A DNA stretch of 64,000 nt from Stenogyne calaminthoides (GCA_037126765.1 JBBCBC010000017.1:25287916-25351915); one strand, 5' to 3'; counted from the stretch's first letter, positions 22,207-34,394 are shown. Translations and numbers: made by a program. Notes: generated by a model not told the origin, from the letters alone.

Positions 22207-25200
22207 TGTTGGTTCCGGTGCAAACGAGTTTTACACGTGTATGGGGGTGGGAATACACATGTTCAGTGATTTTTAAAAAAAAATTCTTTACTGAGATCAG
22301 AAGAGTCAGGATGTCCTGAGAATTTTGCCCTGAGAAGCACAAATCGCCCTGAGTCAAAGTCTACTGAGACAATGATCCTGAGCAGCTTTCAGAAGCTTCA
22401 GATTAGCCCAACTGATCCTGAGTTTTATCAGAGATCCTGAGAAGCTTGGATCAGATAATTATCTTACTGAATACTCAGTAGAGTTGATTCAGTTTGGTAA
22501 CTATCTGTTCTAGCTAATCAAGAGTGCGGAATGTGTTGGCCCTAACTTTATACTCGTTTTATCTTGCTGAAAATCTCTTCCTTAGTCAAAACAGTGGTTA
22601 AGGTTGTGATCAAGTTTGATGCAAGTTCAGTGGATTGTTTCCAACTGAATATCAAGAAAATCAGTTTGCTTTCAGTGAAAATATGCAACAGATAGAATGC
22701 AGTACAGAAAGCAAACAACACAAAAATTTATAGTGGTTCAGAGGTAAAGCTCCTACGTCCACTCTCTCTGATCTTAACACACTATCACCTAAAGCTTTCA
22801 GGCTGATCACAGCAGCTTACTAACTTTTCTACCTTCAGTTTTCTGGCTGACTACTGCAGCTTACTAACTCAACACACACGAGCTTTCTGACTGTCTAAAA
22901 CAGCTTACTCACTTCTCCTCTAGAGCTTTCTGGCTGACTCAACTGCAACTTACTCACTCTTTACAACTCTTTCTCACCAACAATTCACATAATACACAAA
23001 CTACCTAAAAAGGGTTTGGTTTGAGTTGGTTTCCAACTAGAGTGAGATATCCTTTTACAATAAGAACAAATGCAAAGGCTAGGATATCTCTACTAAGCTT
23101 TGGATATATATCAAATCTAGGCTTAGTGAATGATCTCTCTTCAATGTGAAACATTTGGGAAATCTTGGTTTTTCGAGTGCTTCAATTTGCAAGAATATGA
23201 ATGAGCTCTTGAGTTGCTTTGATTTCCCGTAACCTTGTAATGGTGAAGGTCACTGGTATTTATAGGCAACTTCTCCAATGGTCACTCTTTAAAAAACTAT
23301 CCGTTGGAAGAGATAGCATCAAGAGTGTTAGGAGATGAATTTAATAAAGATATATGATTTTGATTAGATCCCAAAACCAATTAGTATGACATGTTCAGGA
23401 TAATCTTGATAGTTGAGTCGATTCGCTTTTTAGAGTATTCGTGATGATATCTCGCAAAATGTATAGTCGCAGATATATAGATCGTGTTAGATCTCAAGAT
23501 TCTCAAGAACTCAAGATGTTTCGAAGAAATCAAGTTTCAAAGATGAAACTAATGTTTCTGAAGACTCAGTAAGAAACTGAGAATCTAAAGACTCAAGGCA
23601 GAAATCGAGATATCAAGACTCAAGTGAAATCGAGATATCAAGACTCAAAGGCAGAAATCGAATATCAAGACTCAGCAGAAATCGAGATATCAAGACTCAA
23701 GGCAGAAAATCGAATATCAAGACTCAAGATGAAACTGAGGAACTTAAGACTCAAAGATGAAGACTCAAGATATCACCAAGATATCCGTGAAGACTCGTAA
23801 GACGCCAAGACTCGTAAGACCCTCAAGACTCAAGACTCAAGACTCAAGATCAAGAATCAAGATCAAGAATATCGGCGGCACGCGATTTATGAAGACTCAA
23901 TAATGTATCAATACTCAAGATAAAAACTGAATGTTCTGAGGCACCAACTTATTTATCTGAAGGATGCAATATCGGTAAGATCGCGATTCCTTAGAAAAAT
24001 AGATATTTGCCAAGACATTCAAATGCGCATAAAAGGAACTAAGTCAGAGTGTTGTTAAGGTTATATAACCTCAGAGTTTGTAACCAAAAGAGTCGTTGTA
24101 GGTGTCTACCTTTAACTGGAGACAAAAGTCAAAAAGAGGAAGACAACACTGTACCATACTGACACTGATAGTGACAGGTCGCTGAAAAAGATGTCCAAAG
24201 TACAAAGTTCCAGACTGCAAAAAGTGAAGATCGGCTACATGAAAGGCTATTGCCTAAAACGTGTTAGGGAGTTTCAAACCCTAAATATAGTCGTTCCTCA
24301 CACACCATAAGAGGAAACTCACGAAGCTATCTCCTCCAACGGATAGTTTTTCAAGAGTGACCTTGGTGTATGCCTATAAATACTTGTTACCCTCTACATT
24401 GTAAGGTTACGGGAAATTTGTAAGCAACTCAAGAGCTCAAACTTATTATCGCAAAGTTAAAGCACTCGAAAAACTTAGAATTTCCCAAGTGATTTTAAAT
24501 CGAAGAGAGCTCATTAAACTAAGCCTAGCTTTATAAGATATATCCAAAAGCTTAGTCGAGATATCCTAGCCTTTGCATTGTACTTTATTGTAAAGGATAT
24601 CTCATCCTAGTTGGAAACCAACCAAGAAACCCCAAACCCTTTAGAAGGTAGTTTGAGTGTGATTGTTGGTGAGAAGAGTTGTAAAGAGTTAGTAAACTAC
24701 ACGCGGAGTAGTCGAAAAGCTCTAGAGGTGAAGTTAGTAAGCTCTGAGAGGTAGTCCAAAAGCTTGTTTGTGTTTGAGTAAGTAAACTACGGAGGTAGTC
24801 GAAAAGCTCAAGGTCGGGTTGAGTAAGTAAACTCGTGGGAGTAGTCGAAAGCTCAGTACGAAGTTGAGTAAGTAAACTACGCGAGGTAGTCAGAAAGCTC
24901 AAGGAAGTGATTAGTGAATTTCTCTGAGCATCAGAGAGAGTGGACGTAGGAGCTTGAGTCTCTGAACCACTATAAATTGCTGTGTTGTTTATTGCTTTCT
25001 TTATATGTGCTTAATCGATGCATTGACTTAAAACCGAAAGCATATTTTCACTGAGATTTCAGTTGGAATCAATCCACTGGAAGTTGCATATAATTGAATC
25101 ACAGCCTAATCACTATTCCATTCAAAGGAAGGTTTTCAAAGAAAGCTTAAAACGAGTATAAACTAAATGGCCAACCATTCAAGACATCCGAAAGTAGCTA

Positions 25201-26170
25201 GAACAGATAGTTACCAAACCGAACTTACTCTTCCGAGGGTTCAAGAAGTTAGTTATCCGATCCAAGCAACTCAGATCTCTCAAAACTCGTGACTCGGTTG
25301 GGATTATCTCGAGGTTTACGAAAGCGGCCAGATCACTTTGTCTCAGAGACTTTGACTTCGAGTAATTTGTGATTCTCAGACCAAATCTTCGTGACAACCC
25401 CGACCCAAGCCGACCTCAAAAAAAAAAAAAGTTTTAAAAAACACTGAACACGTGTATTCCCCCCCATACACGTGTAAGACTCATTTGCACCGGGACCAAC
25501 AAAGAGTTTCCTCTTCTGGTTATTGATGAACGACTATTTTTAAGGTTTGAACACACCCTTGCATATTTTAGGAAATATGCAGCCATGTATGTAGCCAATC
25601 ACCAACTTCTGTGAACTGGAAGATATCATACCTGACATTTCTTCAGTGAGATGTCGCTTTCAGTGTCAGTACAGTACGTTGTTGTTGCCTCCTCATTGGT
25701 CGAAGTCTTCCTTTGAGCAGAGACAAACAAAACGGCTCTTTTTAAGTTGACCTTTCTGATCTGATATGTTCCTTAATGTCCACAAATGTCTAACATTCTG
25801 TTTGTTTGTACTAGGAATGAACATAACACTATTTCATTAAGATAGTGGTTCAGGGTCCTTTTTGTACAGTACACAAACAGTCTTCAGGATCTTCGGTCTT
25901 CAGGATTCTTCAGGATACTTCTGAGTCTTCAGAGTCTTCATGATTCTTCTGAGTCTTCAGAGTCTTCATAGTCTTCAGGGTTTTCTGAGTCTTCAGTACA
26001 CTAACAATTCTCTGATCTATATCTGCTGACTATACATGATGCAGATAATCCTGAGTCCTAAATTCTAATGAAACTTGGTCCTGATTCTATACTATCAAGA
26101 TATCCTGAACATGTCATACTCAGGGGTTTTGGGATCTAATCAAAATCTTTATTAAATTCATCTCCCAACA
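22207..26170 (-). mobile_element. Solo LTR, subfamily A (TSD CTAAA), containing a second solo LTR
   Basis: It starts TGTTGGTTCCGG and ends CATCTCCCAACA. CTAAA flanks it at 22202-22206 and 26171-26175. Subtracting the nested plus-strand LTR and its duplicated target gives about 1,783 bp of its own sequence. The minus-strand TATAAATA box is at 23257-23264. No coding content. Confidence 0.95.
23326..25501 (+). mobile_element. Nested solo LTR, subfamily A (TSD AAGAG)
   Basis: It starts TGTTAGGAGATGAATTT (one change from the family start) and ends CACCGGGACCAACA. AAGAG at 23321-23325 is repeated at 25502-25506. It sits inside the minus-strand LTR and is the younger of the two. TATAAATA is at 24375-24382. 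The segments 23400-24000, 24670-24880 and 25240-25440 are full of CTG/CAG-site discrepancies against other LTR copies (see findings). Confidence 0.95.
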
Positions 26171-26973
26171 CTAAATTCATTATTTCTGCGGTTGAAAATA
26201 TCTACTTTCAAATAAGTTTCAATAAATAAAAGAAACAAAAAAGCACAAGAAAATATCATTAAAATTAAATTCAATTGGAAGAATTTTCTTAATACTTGAA
26301 CCTTCATTAATAAAATAATCTGCTTAAGATGCAACTATGTTAACAGATCCGCATATATTTTGCCAGTGTTGAATCCCCGTATGAACTTTCTAGGAAAATT
26401 CTACACTAGAGATTTTATGGAGAAATATTCAAGAGTCAATAATAAATTATCAAGAACTCATATATATAGGGGAAGCCCAACTTAAATCTTAAGCTATCTT
26501 TCATTAGGAAATAAAATCCCTAATGTTCCAAATCAAATACCATATATTTGATTTCCCTATATATAAATTCCTACAATAATATTCCATACATTATTTTGGG
26601 ATTCCTATTTAATTAAACCCAATTCAATTAAATAATAATAATAATTAATTCCAAATATAATTATTATTAATTCTCCATAAATTAAATATTAAATCCATTT
26701 AATATTTAATCAATCAACTATAATCTGTAAAGGGAAATTACTTGTTGTGTGACCCATAGACCCTTATATATCTAGCGATTAGTCAAACTAATGGTCTTAA
26801 TTGAACCCTAGACAATAAATCATACATTCTCAATATATAAGGTACGTTGCGAGGTATTTGCAACAACCTGTAATATTACGTGGTCTATTGTGATAATATC
26901 CTTTCAATCGCGAATGCCCGATTAAATCTTGAACATTATGAAGTGTCTATTCAAATAATTTAATCATATTTTC
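26171..26973 (-). repeat. Probable LTR part of an older minus-strand copia element
   Basis: AT-rich DNA with minus-strand TATA-like runs (CTATATATA near 26470 and 26565) and no coding frame. It is contiguous with 40608 onward once element 2 and its TTTTC duplication are removed. Because a minus-strand copia RT remnant lies beyond (41511-42958), this region together with 40608 to about 41330 may be that element's 3' LTR. Its exact ends are not defined. Confidence 0.4.
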
Positions 26974-27921
26974 TGTTGGGAGATGAATTTAATAAAGATA
27001 TATGATTTTGATTAAGATCCCAAAACCCCTGAGTATGACATGTTCAGGATAATCTTGAATAGTTGAGTCAAGATTCAGTTTTAGAGTATTCATGATGGAA
27101 TCTGCAAAATGTATAGTCAACAGATAGGATCTGAAGATTCTGAAGAACTCAGAAAGTTTTTGAAGAAACTGAAATTTCAGTATGAAATTGAAGTTTCTGA
27201 AGTTTCAGTATGAAACGAAGAAATCAAGACTTCGCAGAAATCGAGATATCAAGACTCAAGATGAAATCGAGGAACGAAGACTCAAAGATGAAGACTCGAT
27301 ATATCGGTCCAAGATATCTATGAGGACTCGTAAGACGCCAAGACTCGTAAGACGCCAAGACTCGTAAGACCTTGAAGACTCGTAAGACGCCAACCACTAT
27401 AACTTGTTGTGTTCTTTGCTTTCCGCTTTGCTTGATTTATCTGTTGCATTACTTTGTTTTGAAAGCATATTTTCACTGACATTTCAGTTGGAATCAATCC
27501 ACTGAAAGTTGCATATAATTGAATCACAGCCTAATCACTATTCCATTAAAGGAAGGTTTTCAGCAAAAGCTTAAAACGTGTATAAACTAAGGGCCAACCA
27601 TTCCACACATCTGAGTAGCTCGAACAGATAGTTACCAAACTGAACTTACTCTTCTGAGGGTTCAGTAAGATAGTTATCTGATCCAAGCAACTCAGGATCT
27701 CTGAAAAATCAGGACTCAGTTGGGATTATCTGAGGTATTTGAAAGCCTCTCAGATCACTGCCTCGGATAGACTTTGACTCGAGCAATTTGTGCTTCTCAG
27801 GACCGAATCATCAGGACAACCTGACCCAAGCTGACCTCAGTAAAAGAAAAGTTTTAAAAACACTGAACACATGTATTCCCCCCCCATACACGTGTAAGAC
27901 TCGTTTACACCGGGACCAACA
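26974..27921 (+). repeat. 5' LTR of element 2, with ~1.1-kb internal deletion
   Basis: It starts TGTTGGGAGATGAATTTAAT and ends CACCGGGACCAACA. Against the 3' LTR (2,027 bp) it misses about 1,080 bp. The junction near 27393 joins CGTAAGACGCCAA directly to CCACTATAACTTG. The lost segment includes the TATAAATA box and the probable transcription start, so this LTR should not drive transcription. Confidence 0.92.
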
Positions 27922-27923
27922 AG

Positions 27924-28036
27924 TGGTATCAGAGCGGGAGTTCAAAAGATCACTTATTTCATAAGTGATCACCGGACTGATTCATTTTTTTAAAACCGTC
28001 TCGATCGATCCGATACCAACAAGTGGTATCGAGCAA
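27924..28036 (+). other. Duplicated primer-binding sites of element 2
   Basis: TGGTATCAGAGC at 27924-27935 follows the LTR directly. A second copy starts at 28024, 100 bp on, written TGGTATCGAGC (TCAG read as TCG). CGATACCAACA precedes it, so the hairpin seen in element 1 is present in the same altered form. Confidence 0.75.
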
Positions 28037-28151
28037 AGGGTTCAACTCAACTTGACCACGATTTGTTGACCAAAGTTTTATTTGCTAAAATACTTGTGGT
28101 CTATCCGAATCGATCTTATTTGGTCAATTCTTAAAAAGACTCGGATAAAAA

Positions 28152-30485
28152 ATGTCTTCTAAGAAACTTCCCATGTTCTCAGTAGAGAACTATGATTTAT
28201 GGAGACTGGGAATGCAGGCACACCTGTATTCAAAACATGAACGTATGTGGAGAGTGGTCTCTGAAGGGCCATTCCAATGTACTGTGGTGAATCCTAGAGG
28301 AATAGAAAATGAGAGAAACGATCCCAGAATAGAATTTCCTAAGTCTGATGACCAACTGACTCCTGAGGAGATGAAGTTAGTCAATCTAGACTATATTGCT
28401 AAAGACACACTATACAGTACAATTGATGATGGTGTGATGGGAATGATCTCTCACTGTAATACTGCAAAAGAAATTTGGGATACACTAGCTGTAATGTGCC
28501 AAGGCACAGATCATATCAAAGAAAACAAACTTTCAGTTGCAATTGGAAAGTTTAATAGTTTTGAAATGGATGAAGGTGAATCTATAGACAAATTGGAAGT
28601 CAGATTCACTAGCATTATGAATGATCTAAATTCACTTGGAAATAAATATCCACAGAGAGAAGTTGCATTGAAAATTCTTAGAGGTCTTTCTAAGAAATGG
28701 GATATACATGCCGTGGTGATTGAAAACACCAAAAATATTAATTCAATGCCATATCAACAAGTCTTCTCTGAGCAGAAGGCCTATGAGTTCGTAATTGATA
28801 AGAAATCTAAAAAGGCTGACAGCAAAGATGATTCATCATCTAGTAAGAATGTGGCTTTTAAAGCAAAAGATAAGCTAGCACTGATGGCAAGGAGGTTTGA
28901 AAGACTTAATAATCGATATGGAAAATACAAAAGCTATTACAGGAATCACAGGTACCAGAAGAAACCTGAGGACAAATCAACTGAGAAGAAGAAGGACCTG
29001 AAAACTGAGGGATCTTCATCCAGAAAGAATGACTCCAAGTCCAAAGAAGAAAGTGATCAGGATGATGATACCAACAGATTCTACAATTGCCAAAAGAAAG
29101 GTCACTTCCAGTATGATTGTCCTGACCTGAGTGCTAAGGAGAGAAGAGAAAGGCAAGCTAAAAGAGATAAGAAGTTCTCCAACAGAAAAGCCATGGTTGC
29201 AGAAGAAGAACATTCTGAAGAGGGATCTAGCTCTTCAGATGAAATATTCTCAGACAGTGAAAGTGATGACATCTGTCTGATGGATATTGAGGAGGTAAAC
29301 TCTTCTTTCTCTGTTGTTGCTCCTACACTAGCACAAGAGTTATCAAGTTCCACTGAAAACAGTCATTTTGACCTGATGGATTCTTTTGAGAATCTGATGA
29401 AGGACTATGCTGTTTTACAAGAACTGCTAAATAAAACTCAAGAGCAGAATAAAGAACTGAAAGCTGAAAATCTAAAATGGAAAGACTCTAGCAATACTGA
29501 AATCACTTCTCAATTAATGGGAGCTACTGATGAACTGGATGTTCTGAAAGTACAACTCTCAGAAAAGGAGAAGTTGATAGTGATCCTAACTGAAAAGCTA
29601 GAGAAATCCGCTGAAGAGATTCAGCTGATCAGAACTGAATTCAATGACCTCTCTGAGAAGTATGAAACTCTACAGAACTGTGAGGATAGTGCGCAGAAGA
29701 AGTTAACTCTATTGAATACTGCATCTAAAGTAATAGATGAAATTCAGAGTTACCAGAGATCTGCCACTATAAAATCTGGATTGGGATACATTCCAGGGGG
29801 AACCTCACAAGGTCATCTGAATGCTGCATCAAGTAGCAAGAAGACAATCTTTGTAAAACCAGTGGCACCTACACTTCAAACTGAAGAAATGCCCAAGGTG
29901 TTAGACAAGGGAAAAGGACCTATGGTTCCAGTAAAACTAAATGATCAGGTAAGAAAGCCCAAACCTCAGGTGAAGGCTAGAAAACCTGAGCACTCGGTTG
30001 GAAAATTTCAGGCAAGTACTTCAAAACCTCAGGCTAAGAATGCAAACCTGAAAGGATCTGCACTAAACTATCAGAGGAATCTTCAGAAGAGAAACACTCA
30101 GCAGAGACATTCTAAACTGAAGAAACCAAGTCCTCAGTATACTGAAAGACCCAAATTTCAGTACAGGCAACCTGAACCCCACTTGCCTAAGGGTAAAGGT
30201 TACCTGAACCCGAATCAACAAAGATTCAGACCAGCTGCACAGAAGCCAAAGCAAATGAACAGAAGGCCTGAACCAAAGAAAAATTCAAAAGCTCATGTTC
30301 ATGCTAAGGCTAGCACTCATACACAGGAAACTACTAAGGCACCCAGAGTAGTAAATGTGTATGTTGATGTTTATGGAAGACAGATCAGCCACTCTAAAGT
30401 AATTAGAGTTGTCAGGCAGATTTGGATTCCGAAAGGTACATCTAACCTTGTAGGACCCTACACAAATTGGGTACCTAAGAATTGA
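28152..30485 (+). CDS. gag: Copia gag polyprotein, element 2 (zinc knuckle damaged)
   Basis: A 777-residue uninterrupted frame, collinear with the element 1 gag, starting MSSKKLPMFSVENYDLW. N-terminal copia gag domain (about residues 1-220), basic linker, zinc knuckle, acidic Ser-rich patch, coiled coil (about 420-550) and a basic C-terminal region ending GPYTNWVPKN. The knuckle reads FYNCQKKGHFQYDC, so the first zinc-binding Cys is Phe and the CCHC finger should not fold normally. A segment after AFKAKDK is about 26 residues shorter than in elements 1 and 3. It ends with TGA followed by TATGTTTTTCAGG, the same boundary as element 1. Pol follows in the same frame. Confidence 0.93.
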   Translation: MSSKKLPMFSVENYDLWRLGMQAHLYSKHERMWRVVSEGPFQCTVVNPRGIENERNDPRIEFPKSDDQLTPEEMKLVNLDYIAKDTLYSTIDDGVMGMISHCNTAKEIWDTLAVMCQGTDHIKENKLSVAIGKFNSFEMDEGESIDKLEVRFTSIMNDLNSLGNKYPQREVALKILRGLSKKWDIHAVVIENTKNINSMPYQQVFSEQKAYEFVIDKKSKKADSKDDSSSSKNVAFKAKDKLALMARRFERLNNRYGKYKSYYRNHRYQKKPEDKSTEKKKDLKTEGSSSRKNDSKSKEESDQDDDTNRFYNCQKKGHFQYDCPDLSAKERRERQAKRDKKFSNRKAMVAEEEHSEEGSSSSDEIFSDSESDDICLMDIEEVNSSFSVVAPTLAQELSSSTENSHFDLMDSFENLMKDYAVLQELLNKTQEQNKELKAENLKWKDSSNTEITSQLMGATDELDVLKVQLSEKEKLIVILTEKLEKSAEEIQLIRTEFNDLSEKYETLQNCEDSAQKKLTLLNTASKVIDEIQSYQRSATIKSGLGYIPGGTSQGHLNAASSSKKTIFVKPVAPTLQTEEMPKVLDKGKGPMVPVKLNDQVRKPKPQVKARKPEHSVGKFQASTSKPQAKNANLKGSALNYQRNLQKRNTQQRHSKLKKPSPQYTERPKFQYRQPEPHLPKGKGYLNPNQQRFRPAAQKPKQMNRRPEPKKNSKAHVHAKASTHTQETTKAPRVVNVYVDVYGRQISHSKVIRVVRQIWIPKGTSNLVGPYTNWVPKN

Positions 30486-33400
30486 TATGTTTTTCAGGAG
30501 GAAAACAAGGGCACTGAGCTGATTAAAGATCACATAGCACTGATGAGCAGAGATGATAAAGCCCCTGATGTATGGTATCTTGACAGTGGATGCTCAAGAC
30601 ATATGACAGGATTCAAGTAGATACTCAGTGACTATGTTGAACAAAGAGGCCCTCATATCACTTTTGGAGATAACTCCAAGGGACAGACTGAAGGATATGG
30701 AACTTTGGAAATCGACTCAGTTCATATCCATGGTGTTTCATATGTATCTGGATTGAAGCATAACTTGCTTTCAATAAGCCAATTCTGTGATAAAGGTTTT
30801 AATGTTGAGTTCTTTAAGAACTTATGTTATGTGAAAGATGATACATCACAGAAAATATTACTGACTGGTACTAGAAAAGGAAATGTGTATCTTGCTGATT
30901 GGAGTTCAACTCCTAAACATACATGTTTGGTTGCTAAAAGTTCAACAGATACCAGTTGGTTATGGCATAAAAGAATGAATCACCTGAATTTCAAAACCCT
31001 GAATAAACTTGCAAGATTAGCTCTTGTGAGAGGGTTGCCTAATGAAGTATTCAGTAAGGAACATATTTGTGATGCGTGCCAGAAAGGAAAACAAATTAGA
31101 GCATCATTTAAAAGCAAAGTAGATGTTTCTACTGAAAGAATACTTCAGTTATTGCATATGGATCTCTTTGGTCCAATAACACCAGTGAGCACCAATGGCA
31201 GGAAATACACACTAGTAGTAGTTGATGACTACTCAAGATATACTTGGGTCATATTCTTACTCAGTAAGAAAGAGACTCAGATAAAGCTTCCAGAATTACT
31301 GAAAAGGCTCAGTATTGAGAAAAATTTGAGTGTGGTCAAAATCGATCTGACAAAGGAACCGAATTTTTAAACCATATTATATCTGATTATTGTGCAAAGA
31401 AATGGAACTTCTCATGAAACATCACCGACCCTCAACAAAATGGTGTTCTTTGAAAGAAGGGATAGGACTCGCAAGGACAATGATAACTGGTTTATATTCC
31501 TAAAAGATTTTGAAATTTGTTGTCATCAACATTGAATGCTATTCTCGCATCGGATCCATGCTTGACCAAGAGTCAAGGCAAAACACCCTATGAGCTTTGG
31601 AATGAAAGGAAGCCTCTTTTTTTTTTCTTTTCGTGTGTTTGGTTGCAAGTGTTTCATAGACAATAATGGTAAAGATCGGTTGAAAACATTTGATAGCAAA
31701 AAGCGATGAAGGAATATTCTTAGGATATTCGAAAGTCGGAAAAAAGCTTTCGAGTTTACAAATCAGAGGACTCTTATTGTGGAGAAAACACCTCATGTTG
31801 TTTTTGATGAATCTACTTGTGTTCAGAAGAAACAGGAAGATGATGTAGAAGAACTGACCAAGAGGATCACCAGATTAAGCCTGAAAAAGAATGACAAATC
31901 ATCCACTGAACCTGAAAAGAAGAAGTCAGTCACTATCTATGATTGGAGTGACTCGGACTCGAATAAAGAAGTTCGAGATGGAACTCGGATGGTGAGACTC
32001 GGAAAGCCAACACACCAAAGGTGACCAATCCGAACAGACACCCGCCTCGCACTCGTATGTGATGCCAATGAAGATGTGGTCACAGCTGAGGCAAATTCTG
32101 AATCTATCAACCAAAGGGGAACTAATGTCTCTGAACATGTTCTGAATAGAATTTCCCGAGGAAGATGATTCACTTTCTCCTTTTCTTTTTGTTCCCTTGA
32201 GTTTGCTGATTTAACTGAACCTAACATTTCAAATGTTGAGGATACTATTGAAGGGGGAACATCAAGAAGGAAATGGTTAGATAGTCATCCTACAAGTCAG
32301 ATTGTGGGTGATCTAACTGAAGGAGTTAAGACAAGAAGGTTCCATGGTGAGAGTGCACTATTCTGCTGCTTCCTATCAGAGAAAGAGCCAACTGAGATTG
32401 GTGAAGCTCTACAAGATTTTCATTGGATTACTGCGATGCAAGATGACCTGAATCAATTCTCAAGGAATGAAGTATGGGAGCTAGTGGATAGACCTGAAAG
32501 GCACAATGTCATTGGAACCAAGTGGGTATTCAAGAATAAAAGAGATGAAAACAACAACATTGTAAGAAACAAGGCAAGGCTAGTTGCACAAGGTTATTCC
32601 CAAGAAGAAGGCTTGGATAATGATGAAACCTTTGCACCTGTTGCAAGACTAGAAGCCATCAGATTGTTTCTTGCATATGCTGCCCACAGGAAGTTCACAT
32701 TCTATCAAATGGATGTGAAAAGTGCATTTCTGAACGGTGTGCTTAAAGAAGAGGTTTATGTGGAACAACCTCCCGGTTTCGCATGAATGACCAAGTTTAC
32801 AGCTCGTAAAAGCTTTGTATGGTCTTAAGCAAGCACCCGAGAGCATGGTATGATACTCTTTCTCGGTTTCTTCATCGACCATGGTTTTGTCAAAGGAACC
32901 ATTGATATAACTCGCTCGTGATAGAAGATGGAGAAGATATTTTACTAGTTCAGATATATGTTGATGACATTATTTTTGGATCTCCAAACCATCACCGTGA
33001 AAAGTTTTCAACACTGATGTAAGGCAAGTTTGAGATGTCAATGATGGGAGAGATGAATTTCTTTCTAGGTCTTCAAGTGAAACAATCAAAGGAAGGAATA
33101 TTCATCAACCAGGAAAAGTACACCAGGGATCTGATTGCCAAGTATGGTGTACATAATTGCAATACAGTTAGAATTCCTATGAATACTAACTACAAGATGG
33201 ATCCTGATTCTGAAGGCAAATCAGTAAGTCATACTGATTATAGAGGAATCATTGGATCATTGCTCTATCTCACAGCAAGTAGGCCCGATATAACATTTCT
33301 TTGTTGGGATATGTGCAAGATACCAAGCTAATCCTAAGGCTAGTCACATGGAGGCTGCCAAAAAGATACTGAAGTATCTTAAGGGCACAGTGAATAGAGG

Positions 33401-33903
33401 ATTATGGTATCCAGCTGATGATAACCTTGAATTAACTGGTTACTCAGATGCTTAATATTGAGGTTGCAGAATTGACAGGAAGTCCACTACAGGAACTTGT
33501 TAATTTCTAGGAAGTAAGCTGATATCTTGGTTTTCGAAGAAACAGACCTCAGTAGCAACCACTACTACTACCGGGTTTAATACATGGTCTGCAGGAAGTT
33601 GTTGTTCGATTCTTTTCTTTGGCTCGCACAACAATTAAGGGATTATAAAGTTGTAGCTAATGAAGTACCAATATTTTGTGACAATAATAGTGCCATTGCT
33701 ATTTCACAAAAATCCCGTTATTGCACACCGATGCAAGCATGTGGATATCGACATCACTTCATCGAGATCATGTCGAGAAAAAGGACATCGGGATGGAGAA
33801 AATTCATACCGATAGCAGAGAGTCGATATCTTGACTAAACCTTTGGTCAATCAAGATTTCGTGAACTATCGGTTGAATTAGGGATGTTAGATCCAGTGTA
33901 TAG
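30486..33903 (+). pseudogene. pol: Copia pol, element 2 (protease-integrase-RT-RNase H), broken
   Basis: The domains are in copia order. Protease has WYLDSGCSRHMTG (30573 onward, catalytic Asp-Ser-Gly), with a TAG a few codons later at 30618. The integrase zinc region (H..H..C..C, WHKRMNHLNF...CDACQKGK) and core start (LLHMDLFGPITP, VVDDYSR) lie in 30705-31370. The rest of integrase, 31340-31790, is scrambled. A Lys/Glu-rich linker follows (31779-32024). RT runs over 32304-32786 (WELVDRP, VARLEAIR, QMDVKSAFLNG), with YVDDIIFGSPN near 32955. RNase H runs over 33035-33903. It is collinear with element 4. Pol starts in the same frame as gag after one TGA. Most shifts fall at CTG/CAG sites. Confidence 0.9.
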
Positions 33904-34386
33904 AGTAAATCAAAAAAATTGAAGGTTTTCGGATCGTGAAGTTGTTCTCGATTTCTCGAGAAACTCGGGATAAAATGAAAATACTAAACCGAGTCTCGAA
34001 AACTCGATTTCTTGAAGGTCAAGATCGAGATTATATGAACCCATTCAAGACTCGAAGATTATACTGACATTTTATCAAGGTCAATACTCAGTAAGACTGA
34101 TAGAGGGAAATTAGTCTGAAGAAGTAATGACTCATGCGACTCATTTATTGCTTAAGTGAAACTCAAGAATCATTTGCAATAAATACAAAACACACAAGAA
34201 TGTTTTGGGATCTTTGAAATTCTAGAGAAGGTCAACAAATCATTAAATGCTCTGTTTCATTTATTAACCAATGAGGTTAAAATGGCGCTTACTTTTCTAA
34301 GATCGATTTGTTCACATTCGATTTATCGTGGATTAATCTTAACCGTTGATTTTAATTAATCACAAGATCTACCCACGATCTCGAAC

Positions 34387-34394
34387 TATATATT
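34387..34394 (+). promoter_or_regulatory. Putative internal TATA box of the accessory ORF, element 2
   Basis: TATATATT is 132 bp upstream of the accessory ATG (34519). The upstream block ATTAATCTTAACCGTTGATTT (about 34331-34353) is shared with elements 1 and 4 and contains CCGTTG, which fits the MYB-type core CNGTTR. Confidence 0.55.

Noticed and set aside
31340..33850. Programmed frameshifting in element 2 pol
   Set aside because: The shifts are numerous, scattered and sit at CTG/CAG discrepancies absent from element 4, so errors or decay explain them better.
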